DNA of 64,000 nt from Druceiella hillmani (Eukaryota > Arthropoda > Insecta > Lepidoptera > Hepialidae): the NCBI GenBank assembly GCA_039881145.1, contig JAYKKI010000088.1, forward strand, positions 4,092,501-4,156,500, given 5' to 3'. Below, piece after piece: positions 11,437-21,985 of this stretch. How positions within the stretch are numbered: position 1 is the stretch's first letter; each line of letters starts with the position of its first letter. The notes under the pieces were generated by a model. That model worked only from the letters and a program-made list of their open reading frames with translations. It made no database searches and had not been told where the DNA came from. Position numbers and translations under genes: made by a program.

Positions 11437-13674
11437 TTATGAGTATTATTGGAGAAAAACTTCCTTGTGTTGTTTTAAAGGCTGATTTTAAGAATATTAC
11501 TAAATTTTAGATTTTTACGATTTCTATTTCCAATAATGTAATCTGTACATACATATAGAGGTTATATGAAAATAACCTCGTAATTTAGGGCTAATTGGAA
11601 AATATTTCACTTTTCCCTAAATCTGAAACTATTTTGAAACAAGTTAAGGTAAATTTTTAACACTTAACATGGGAGTCAAACCAAAATAAGGTGTTTAAAG
11701 AAAAGTAAATTTTTTGCTGTGTTCCTTTATTTAATTGAAAAAAAATTAAAAAATCTTATTTTAGATGCAAGCACCCCTTAATTCAGGTTTTGTCTATACA
11801 CCATTATGTTTTTGCAATGAGTCATTTTTTTAGTTCTGCGGTTTAATTTAGGAATTTTGTCACTGAAAACTTAATATATAAAAGAACACAAATGATTAAA
11901 TACTGAATATGAATAAAATAAGGAAAACGTAAGAATACTGAAATAACTAAAAAATTGCTTAGGCAGAAGTTTGTTGCAATTTTTCACTAATATAATCATT
12001 TTCAATCGTTTTTTACTAAATAAGTCATAAGCCACCTTTGTAACAGTCACATAATTATTTCTAAAAGTATACTTTGAATGAAAAAGGATAAACAGTACGA
12101 AAATTCACTTTTGCTAGACAGCGCTTATACCATAGAGATAAGAACAGGTAAGGAGCCGTCTCCTTACCGATGAAACAAATTTTGTAGGGAAACTTAACGC
12201 TTAAAATGTATGAATGAGAGAGAGAAAATACAAAGTCGTATAAAGATATTCATTATATCAATATTTAAACAATGGGGTGTCCAGTCGTGTAAGAGAGATG
12301 ACTATATCATGATTTGTGTTACTTGTGTGTTCTTTGTTTGATTTCCATATTTTTTTAAAAACATTATCGCGGCAAATCTTTTTATTATATTCAAATCTTA
12401 TTGGTTAATATAAATATTTCTTGTCTACAGAATCTCGTGAATAAAAGCTGTCGCGCTTTTTACGAATTCAAAAGGTTTACGTGGGAGTGAGATGAGGTGT
12501 TTGTGTGCGATTTGCGTAAATTATCATGATGTTTCATAAATAATTGTATTTTGTTTTGTTAAAAACTTGTTAAAAAATTTGATTAAATTTTAGTTCTGTA
12601 TAAATGCATAAATTCTATTTATTGATGTAGCTCGCTAGTGGAATATGTTTGTCGACTTTCTTGAATAAATGGCTTTACTGTCTTATTTTTTCGAAAAATT
12701 ATGTGCCTATAATCTCATTGAGGAAATTGCCCCTTGTTCGCCATGGATAGTATTAATATTTTTAGTCAAACATTGACGTTAAACTCTGAAGGGAAAACGA
12801 TGTATTTATAAAATCAGTTGTGTTCCTATTTGTGTATAATTTTGTCAGTATGACATTTATAACGATAAATATTTCGCAAGTTGATTAGTTGAAAATCAAA
12901 ATCAGCAAAACGTTACTTAAGGTGAGAGCGAAGTGCGGTAGTTGATGAGATATATGTATTTGAATAAATGCTCGCTGAATCGCTTCTATTACGCTTTCCC
13001 CTTTCCTTTTCACGGATTATGAGAGAGGGAGAGTCGTAGGTCGTGGGGCTTCTTAAAATTTGGTCGTAAAATTGTCTTCCGTGCGGTAACGTTTTTCCAC
13101 TCTAAACCTTTACTGATTTCCACGAATATGATTTCTTTTTCTTAGGCAAAAGAAAACTTAATTCTACAGGTTTAAAATTTTGTTACTAGTTATTTGGAAG
13201 AATCTAATTTTTGGATACTAACATTTGTAATTTTATTAATTATGTCAAAAAAGTAAAGACGTGAACCAAGATATATTTAATATCAGGTATACTGTAAATA
13301 ATTATTAGGATCGGTAAATATTTAGGGCGACAGAAACGTTGGTGATTCTTGTCTGGAAATTTGGCTCATCAATATGTCCTCAAATAGGATATGAAGTCAT
13401 CATCATTATGATCTTAATTCGTCGGCGTGTTGAAATAATTTTCTAGCTAATATCATATAAATTATGGTAATATAATATCGTATAGATTGCAGACAGCCTT
13501 GCATGACATAGAAAGATAAATAAACTTTATTGTTCATTACAAATTACCGGCACTAAAGTAATTCAAACAGAATAATACAGTTTACCTCCAATAGCTCTAA
13601 TGATAACTCAATAATTTCCCAAATACCTGTAACGACCAAAACAAAAGAAATAACTGTTGTTATTCTGGAATTGA

Positions 13675-13896
13675 CCTCAGCAAGTGGTCACGCGTGATTT
13701 ACAAACGCTCATAACCACTGTACCATTGTCTGGCGAGATTATTTACGACGGCGAGGTAGACCTTCTCGGTTGGCAGGCGATTTATTGCGGGGAGCATCGC
13801 GGCCCACGCGCCGTTGGGGAGAGGTCATCGCAGTGTGAATCATTGTTTTCGAAGGTGATTGCTGCTAATACCCGTAATATCCTTCGTTTATATTAA
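13675..13896 (+). pseudogene. GC-rich block, unit B right (inverted partner)
   Basis: Right-hand block of unit B, open to a TAA at 13894. It encodes VTRDLQTLITTV, LSGEIIYDGEVDLLGWQAIY and then a diverged tail. An ATG happens to lie at 13684, but the block pairs with the minus-strand block at 11122-11436, and a one-base deletion just upstream breaks the longer ancestral frame seen on the left side. No recognised protein family. Confidence 0.4.
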
Positions 13897-14964
13897 GTGC
13901 GGGTGAATCAAAAGGGTCAATACAATACACTGATTAATCAAGCTAAATGATTCATTTGGAATCTTATTGATTCATTTGACTATTTTATTCAGGAACGTTT
14001 TGGCGTAGAATCTAATGGACGGATGTCTTGCGACTTGCGTTACATTGACTCAAAAGCTCTTTGACTCGCTCAGTATTCGCCTTAACGGAATGATTCTTTA
14101 ATTTTTTCATTTTCCGTATTAGCCTTCGTTATCATGAGATAATGAAAAACACGTAATCCGTCGTGAACTAGGTTTTATTTATATTATGTAAAAAAAATAT
14201 AAAAAGATGTTGGAGACAACAGCGAAACCATACTCTACACCTTTTTTGGCACACGTTTGTTCAGTTTTTCTTAGTCAAATGGTGGACACATGTTTCTAGT
14301 ATTAAATTCCTGAAGGGTTTTGTCAGTATCTCCTATTACATTATTAAAACTTTCGTTTAAGGGATATTTTTTAAAGTGCCTATTAAATTTGACGTGAAAA
14401 TTTATGAATATTTTAATAATTGTAGAATCTTTTATTGCTTTCCAAACATTTGTTTTCATTTAAAATATGGAAATAAATTATAATAAAAGATATAAGTACT
14501 TGCAACTTGTTGACCATTTAATTACGCATTATGAAACAAAAACAAACTAAACAATGGGAAAAACATCGATATATTTGTGCGAGATATTGGCAGCATAATT
14601 TATTATTAAATTTAAGCTGTAAGCTGAATTTGTGATGAAAATCCCCGTTTATTTTATCTGTTTTTCCTCGTTATATTTGAGTTGTTGTTATGTCCAAATA
14701 AGTATTGAATATCAAGATTTAGTTCAGAAAATAAATTAATAACAAAGTCGGGAAAATCTACGCCCTAAAGAAGCTACAAATACTAATTTCTTTATTTATG
14801 ACAACCAGGTACTAAACAAAATGTTTATTAATTTGTTGTCTAATAACGGAAGAAATGTTTTGTTCCTTGACATTATTTAGCATGAATTGTTTAACATGTT
14901 ACCGAGTTGATCAAAAATATGGTTTTAATTATTATCTTCCACGTTGTGAATAATTTTATATTTT

Positions 14965-15001
14965 TAACCGATTTCAAAAAAAGGAGAAGGTTCTCAATTC
15001 G
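14965..15001 (+). repeat. Lepidoptera-type dispersed repeat core (unit C)
   Basis: Second copy of the 'aaccgatttcaaaaaa' + 'aggttctcaattcg' core, at the equivalent place in unit C. The unit B equivalent (about 7290) is not recognisable. Confidence 0.6.
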
Positions 15002-15721
15002 TCGGAATCTTTTTTTAATGTTCAGCGATAATTATTTACTGAATAGACTATAGGAGTGGTCTCGTATAAATATGATGACGATCTGATGATAAGGTCCAGA
15101 AATGAACGATGGAACTCCTTAACGAATGGGAGTAAATTAAATATTTGCTACGGGTAGTTGTTACTTTGGAAAATAACTATGCCGTCTACCATGTCTAATG
15201 ATAAGTTCTGGGAATGAAAAATGGAGATCTTTAACGGATGGTAGCAAATTAAACATGATTCAAGATATTTGCTACTGATAGTTGCTATTTGCGAGATAAC
15301 TACATTATCGATCCTGCCAGAGTCTGATGATGCGTTCTGAATATGAGCAATGAAACTCCTTATCGGATGGTAATTCAAGATATTTACTTCTGATGTTTTT
15401 ACTTTGCAAAACAACTGCAGGTCGACCAGGTTAGGGTCTGATGATGAGTTCTGAAGATGAATAATGCAACTCTTTAAGGGTGGGGGGAGGTAGTAAATCA
15501 ATTGTGATTCATTATTTCTGCTACTGGTTAGCTGTTACTTTAGTTATTACTGTGCAAAATATGATATTGGATTTCGGATGTGGAGGACAGAACTTCCTCA
15601 AGTTGTAGTTGTTACCTTGCAAAATCTGATATTAGACCTCGGATATGGAGAACGGAACTCCTCAACGGTTAACAGCTAATCACTGGCGGCTACGACAGTC
15701 GCTTCGTTTTTGTGTGTTGTT

Positions 15722-16028
15722 GATAACCAACTTTAGGTAAAGGGAATTACCTATATACTATCTTTTGCTTGTGATTTTTAATAATTATACAAAATTCTAG
15801 GAAAAAAATTATTGAATGTTAGTTACAGTGTTATAATCGCTAAAAATTTTAAAATAAAATATCTTTTCAAAAACCAACCTCAAAGAAGGTACTAAAAAGT
15901 AAAAAAAAATAATTAACTCAAAATTGCAATAAATATACTACTTATTTGCAATAAATATGTTACTTCTTTCTGAAGTTGGTTTTCAGCACCGCCGAACGAC
16001 TTGAAGAAATTAAATGTGCCCTTTATGA
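15722..16028. mobile_element. Private 0.3-kb insertion in unit C
   Basis: Unit A reads 'gttgttgatctatttcg' without interruption; unit C has about 307 bases inserted after 'gttgttgat'. Inside is an inverted repeat: 'aaaccaacctcaaagaagg' (about 15870) pairs with 'cttctttctgaagttggtttt' (about 15964-15983, shown in part). The 'gaagt(t/c)ggtttt' signature resembles common lepidopteran non-autonomous repeats. No coding frame. Confidence 0.6.
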
Positions 16029-16852
16029 ATCTATTTCGTATTGAGTACATTAGAATTTAAATTAAATAGAATTAAAATAAATAATAAAATAATTAGAAAT
16101 TAAATTAAATTATAAATTTGTTAAACTTGGGAATATGGAGAATGGTGACCAAATGAGGTTAATTTGAAATTGCAGGACACTGCGAAACTTTGGAGAACTG
16201 GTTTCAAGCTGACTCAGTATTAGAAAATACTAAAAAACATTTTCTATTCCATTAGAAAAACACTTCATTGATACACCATTCGATGGGGTCTATGAAAAAA
16301 GAAAATTGTCACATACAAATTTTGTGTCTTCAAAAAAAATTCAAAACTTCTATTTCTGTGCGTTCAAATAATTCTACTACTTCGTCTTTTAAAATTTCAT
16401 CGAAATCCATCTTTTATTGAAAGATCTAAGATGCTGAGACTGAGAGGCATGGCGGAATTAAAATGGAACGCCATTTTTAGCATCGGTTGCAGAATGCTAA
16501 AGAGAATAACAATTATTACAAAATAAATAAAATTACGTGTCAAAAACTGAATTAAATTCGAGACTATTATGTGTGGTAAGTTATTTTTAGTACATGTATT
16601 TGTACTTCTTCCGGTAAGAAAACAGTAATTTTTCAGTGATTTTTTCGTATATTCCATATTCTTATTGATTACGTAAAATTATAATGTTTGCAATTAGCAA
16701 GGCTGAAAAAAATTCTATTAAAAAGTTTACTAACAACAAACACGTGTAACTAACAACAAACACGCCGCAACAAATAACATAAATATGGACGTGTCATATT
16801 AAGACCGAATAGTTCCGACTATTTCGCATATTGATGACAAGAATGCTACGAC

Positions 16853-17113
16853 TCACCCCGCAAACAACCCCTGGCGAAAGGCATGCGGGTCGCGGCGTCC
16901 ACTCAGAGCACCTGCCGCAGTCCCGTCGCCGTAAATCGCTGGCCAGTCGCCGCGACCAACCTTCCCTTCATAAATAACTTCGCCAGACAATGACCCAGTG
17001 GCTATGAAGGATTGTAAATCACGTGTTATCCATTTGCCGTAGTTAATTGGGGAGTAACAGTTTGTTGTTTCCTTTGTGTTTTGTGATGTTGGTATTTGGG
17101 GTTTATTGAGTTG
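16853..17113 (-). pseudogene. GC-rich block with open frame, unit C left
   Basis: Unit C counterpart, nearly identical to the unit A block. It keeps the LSGEVIYEG and WPAIYGDG peptides and the same TGA stop after GLFAG. No known domain. The right-hand partner block of unit C is lost because the 19,882-26,186 element begins before it. Confidence 0.4.
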
Positions 17114-18078
17114 TTATGAGTATTATTGGAGGAAAACTGCCTTGTGTTGTTTTAAAGGCTGATTTTAAGAATATTACTAAATTTTAGATTTTCACTAATT
17201 CTATTCCTAATTATGTAATTTGTACAAACAGTGTTATATGAAAATAATGTCGTGTTTTAGGGCTAATTGGAAAATATTTAATTTTTTTAAAAATCTGAAA
17301 CTATTTTGAAATAAGTTAAGGTAAATTTTTAACACTCAACATGGGAGTCAAACCATGAGGAAAACAAGGGTGTTTAAGGAAAAGTAAATTTTTCGCTGTG
17401 TCTCTTTATTTAATTGAAAGAAAATTAAAAAACCTTATTTTAGATGCAAGCACCCCTTAAGGTTTATTTTATATATTTCTGACGTTTTTTTCTCTACACC
17501 ATTATGGTTTTGCAATGAATCATTTTTCTTAGTTTCTGTAATTCAATTCGGGACTTGTTTCACTGAAAACTTAATATATAAAAGAACACAAATGATTAAA
17601 TAGTGAATATGAATAAAATAAAGAAAACGTAAGAATACCGAAATAACTTAAAAATTTCTTAGGCAGAAGTTTGTTGTAATTTTTCACTAATAAAATAATT
17701 CTTAATAGATTTTTTACTAGTCAGTCATAGACAACCTTTGTAACAGACACATACTTTATTTCTAAAAGTATACTTTGAATGAAAAAGGAAAAACAGTAAG
17801 AGAATTCACTTTTGCTAAAGAGCGCTTTTACCATGGAGATAAGAACAGGTAAGGAGAGAGTATCAAACACATATTATGTGGAAACTTAACTCACCGCTGA
17901 GATGTATAATTAGAGAGGTGAAATACAAAGTCGTATAAAGATATTCATTATATCAATATTTAAATAAAAGGGTATCCAGTCGAGTGAGAGAGATGACTAT
18001 ATAATAATTTGTGTTACTTGTGTGTTTTTTGTTTGGATTCTATAGTTTTTTCAACCCATTATTGCGGCAAATGTTATA

Positions 18079-18417
18079 CGCCCTCTATACTACTCGCGAA
18101 GTTATTTCGACGAAGTTGATCGCAGTCTGAAGTACGTGACTACACACTCGTGCAACCTCCCGAGGAGTTCAGTAGCAGTGAGTTGCCCGCACGCACCCAC
18201 GTGTAAGCAGTACGACGTCTATCTGCAAACTGGAGTACGCTGAGTAGTGTAGTGAGACGCTTCGTGTAACTTCGGGAAGTCCTTTGACTTTGGGCGCAAA
18301 AAACCGACGATCGGAAGTCGACTGAGGCGAAGCGAGGTTACACAAAGCGAACCGAAGTACTTTTCTACACTATTTTGCTCGCCTAACTTCGATCAACTTC
18401 GCGTATAGTGTAGTGCA
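18079..18417. mobile_element. Foldback MITE in unit C
   Basis: Orthologous copy of the element at 3055-3412, at the same position in unit C. Its ends are clearer here: 'ctatactactcgcgaag' at the left, and 'cttcgcgtatagtgtag' at the right, which reads 'ctacactatacgcgaag' on the other strand. Its presence in A and C but not B shows A and C share a more recent ancestor. Confidence 0.7.
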
Positions 18418-19881
18418 AGTTTTAAAAATAGAACTAATAGTTAATATATATATTTCTTGTCTACAGAATCTCGTGAACAATAGCGGTCGCGTTCTTTCCG
18501 TATTTGAAATTCTTACGTAGGAGTGAGATGAGATGATAGTGTGCGATTTGCTTAAATTATCACGAAACTTGTTAAAAAAATTTGCGTAAAATTTAATTCT
18601 GAGATGTATAAACTCCATTTTATTTACTGATGTAACTCGCTAGTGGAATATGTTTATCGACTTTCTTTAATAAATAGCTTTACTCTCTTATTTAAAAAAA
18701 AATTACTTGCTTATAATTTAATCGAGGAAATATCGATATATTCATCTTAAGTGTTGAAACTATGAACAGGTTTTAATTTAGTAATTAACGGGTCTTTATG
18801 GAATTTGCATAGTTTAAATGTCTTAAAAAGAGATTGAAGCTTACTTCAGTAAAATATCTGAAATATTTACATTATAGAGACACTTAATTAGACGGATTTT
18901 GTTATAATAAAAAGAAAATACTATTTTTTAATTCTCTTTGATATAAACATGTGAATATCCTTCGGCCACCAAACTTCGCCTCCTATTTAACCAATGAGCC
19001 AAATATAAATTTAAACATTTATTTTTTTTAAATGTAAATTTTATACTGTTTTAGTTTTAAACATATTTTATTGAGCCCTGATTTATTGCCCCTTGTTCGC
19101 CATGGATAGTATTAATATTTTTAGTCAAACATTAACGTTAAACTCTGAAGAGAAAACGATACCCTTATAAAATCACTTACGTCTCTATTTGTGTATAGTT
19201 TTGTCTATCTGACATTTATAACATTAAATATTTTGTAAGTTAATTAGTCGAAAACCAAAATCAGCAAAAGGTTACTTAAGGTGAGAGCCAAGTGCGGTAG
19301 TTGATGGATATATGTATTTGAATAAATGCTCGCTGAATCGCTTCCCTTATGCTTTCCCCTTTCCTTTTCATGGATTATGAGAGAGGGAGAGTCGTAGGTC
19401 GTAGGGTTATCTTCTTAAAATTTAGTCGTAAAATCGTCTTCCGTGTAATGTTTTTGCACTCTATACCTTTTCTGATTTCCACGAATATGATCTCTTTTTC
19501 ATAGGCATTTTAAATTTTTCTTACTAGTTATGTGGAAAAATCTTTGAATACTAACATTTATAATTTTAATCATGTCAAAAAAGTAAAAATTTAAACCTAA
19601 AATTGTTGAAGATTTAGGGCGACAGAAACCTTGGTGCTTCTTGTCTGAAAATTCGACTCATCAATTAGGAATAAGTCTGATCAATTAGTATGAGGCTCAT
19701 CAATTAGTTCTCAAATAGGATATGACGTCATCATCACTATGATCTTAATGCGTCGGCGTGTTGAAATAATCTATCTAGCTAATATCAAATAAGGTATAAT
19801 AATATAATATTGTATAGATTGCAGACAGCCCTACATGAGATAGAAAATAAACAAACTTTATTCTTCATTACAAATTACCGG

Positions 19882-20800
19882 CATTTTTACAAGCCACTTT
19901 CCTTATGGATCGTCAATCAAATTTAAGAATTTAGATTTTAAAATCTGGACGCTGATTTTCAAATCTAAACTTTTCAACTCTAAAAAGCATTTCTGTAAGT
20001 CAGGTAGCTACTTAAGATATTTGCTAGATTACTTGAAGATTATTTGGTAGATTTATAGAAGATATGGCTACATTATTTCGACACAGGAAAATTGACTGCC
20101 AATAGTCCGTATAGTTTTGAATTCAGGTATCACTATCAATAATACTATTAAATAAATCTTTTTGGAAATTTAATTTATGTCACCAATGAGACAAGTGAAA
20201 AATCTTCTATTTTTCATAAAAAATCAGGTTACTATCCATAACATTATTTTTGTGGAACTATTTTAACCGGTAAGATGAAATAAAAGACAGATTATATCTC
20301 GCTATATTCTCTATACAAAGATGTAACATACTAATCCATGAAAGACAGACAGAGTGGTTGAAAAAAGCCACGTAAAATTCAAAAAGAGAAAATATATAAA
20401 CATGTTAAGTAAACCAAACAATTGTCCATGTGCGAGAATGATTTCTTTCTCCTACTGCGGGTGCGTGCGTGCAAGCACGTAAATTCTGTCGTTAGGACAA
20501 CTACACAAACACACGTACTCCTGTATACAGGCTGTAACAAAGAACGTATGTATTAGTCATACCTACAGCCGATATTCTGGGTCAAACTAAATCTAATCTA
20601 GGTGAAAATTTGAGAAACCATATGACAATTTTGAAGCTCGTCGAAAATATCGATGTTTAATTAAGGTGTTTCATTTACAACACCCCCCTGAAAGTTTTTA
20701 AAATGGCCGCCGATACTGACGTCTTTTGAAGTAAGTTAAAAATAGCAGTTACTTGAGAATATTTCTTCTTGAGGTAACTTTGCGCTTTTCGTTTGAAGGA
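19882..20800 (+). repeat. Long terminal inverted repeat, left arm
   Basis: 919-base arm ending at 'cttttcgtttgaagga'. Within it are a GT/GC-rich purine-pyrimidine patch ('gggtgcgtgcgtgcaagcac', about 20459) and 'ggtgtttcatttacaacacc' (about 20664), itself a small palindrome. No coding frame is conserved between the arms. Confidence 0.85.
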
Positions 20801-21475
20801 AAATGTACAAATGTCGCGATTTAAGTTTGCGTTGCCTCTCAGCATCGACATCGAGTGAGCGAAGTGCATTCGAGTGCAGCTCCATTGAGTGCAACCATTA
20901 GCGCAGTTACGGCGCGCTTGCATCGTGCAGAATATTTTAAGTGAAGCTCTGAATTTGATTGTTTGTTTACGATGCGCCGAGCTGAATCAGATCTAGAAAT
21001 AGATTCTAGTAATAATTAATATTACAATCTGTTGTAAACATTGGACGGTACGATTGATTGTAAATAAGAAATAAAGTTTAGTATTGAACGATCATAAAAC
21101 ATCTTAGTAAAACGCGAATTACCTAAATAAAAATATTTGTCCATTTTCGCTAGATTTAAAAGATTGAAAAGATTTTATTTATTATAATAAGGAAGCAAAA
21201 AAGGGACAATGAATCTTATTTATTTATTTATAATTTTTATGTATAGTACATATGGCGGATATATTGCTACATGAGCAACATCTTCCAGTCAACCATAACA
21301 ATTTGTATTACAATTTAGTTTGTAGACTGTAAAAGATTTGCAATGAAAATTCTTTGGAGCACATTAGACGAAAGAAAACAATTAAAAAAAATACAAAAGC
21401 AAAGTAAAAAAAAAACTATTGACGTGATTTGGGATGGGAAAGACGGGAAATGACAAGGACACAAAGGAAAAGGTT
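20801..21475. other. Interior of the long-inverted-repeat element, left part
   Basis: AT-rich, apart from a GC-richer stretch near 20840-20930 adjoining the left arm. On the minus strand the LINE relic at 21476-21985 would have its 3' flank here. A 'tttatttatttataattttt' tract (about 21219) may be remnant tail sequence. No other feature seen. Confidence 0.4.
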
Positions 21476-21985
21476 TCAGGAGAGGCAGGACTCTTGATCT
21501 TGATCTTTGAAAATACTTATAGACGTGATTTTCCTGATGTCAGGATCCTGGTGATTCCAAATGTTTGCTGCTTGGACAGTGAAGGATTTTTTGTAAGTGG
21601 TAGAGGCATGTTTAGGAATAAGGGTGGGTAGGGTGAGTGAACTTTCAGATCGTAGCCAAAGGCCGTGAGCAGACAAATCTTTAAATTTGCCACTAAGATA
21701 ATTTGGGTTATGAGGATTTTTTAATATATTAAATAGAAGTGTAAGTATGCGAAGTTGGCGTCGATCACGGATCTTCAGCCGTTTGAGAAGCATAATCATA
21801 TTTTCTGAGGTCGAAGATATACCGGATGCATAAATTTTGAAGACGTTCCAACTTGCACAAATATTCTTCATTAAGATCTTACTCTTAAGTATCACAACAT
21901 GATTATAGATAGACAGAAATATATTTAAAGAATAAAATTCACGAAAGGATAAATAGCCAGGCTTGTGAAGTTTTGCTGTGAGCAT
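21476..21985 (-). pseudogene. LINE reverse-transcriptase C-terminal relic
   Basis: A 169-codon minus-strand frame whose last 100 or so residues look like the tail of insect non-LTR retrotransposon ORF2 proteins of the jockey/CR1-like type. The order of motifs is LKIRDRRQLRILTLLFNIL, then NPNYLSGKF, then a Leu-Pro-rich linker, then YKKSFTVQAANIWN, then IRKITSISIFK near the end. The first 60 residues show no such resemblance. The RT catalytic core and endonuclease are absent, so this is a severely truncated relic, and it lies inside the long-inverted-repeat element. Identification rests on motif memory; the clade is uncertain. Confidence 0.55.

Larger units (their letters stand above)
6936..14640 (+). 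repeat. Tandem family I, unit B (most diverged copy)
   Basis: The start 'ctgtttcttccctcgtta' (about 6949) is a diverged form of the A and C starts. Homology to A runs to about 7300, is broken by about 3.1 kb of unshared sequence, and resumes at about 10430 ('gactcaatataaataac' region onward) to the unit end. Unlike A and C it lacks the foldback MITE (empty site near 12375-12400) and about 370 bases after 'cattgaggaaat' (12726), where it jumps directly to 'gccccttgttcgcc'. It therefore belongs to a different subtype although it sits between A and C. Confidence 0.8.
14641..19881 (+). repeat. Tandem family I, unit C (truncated at right)
   Basis: Third copy. It is colinear with unit A from its first base and includes the MITE missing from B. 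It carries a private insertion of about 307 bases at 15722-16028. It ends abruptly at 'caaattaccggca' (equivalent to A 4913 and B 13551), where the long inverted-repeat element begins, so the right GC-rich block expected some 130 bases later is missing. Continuation of the unit is not visible after 26186. Confidence 0.85.

Noticed and set aside
1..19881. LTR retrotransposon interpretation of the family I direct repeats
   Set aside because: No tRNA primer-binding site, polypurine tract, gag or pol sequence; repeat units are 6-8 kb, far longer than LTRs.
21434..21631. Plus-strand frame of 65 codons
   Set aside because: Antisense to the LINE C-terminal relic on the minus strand.
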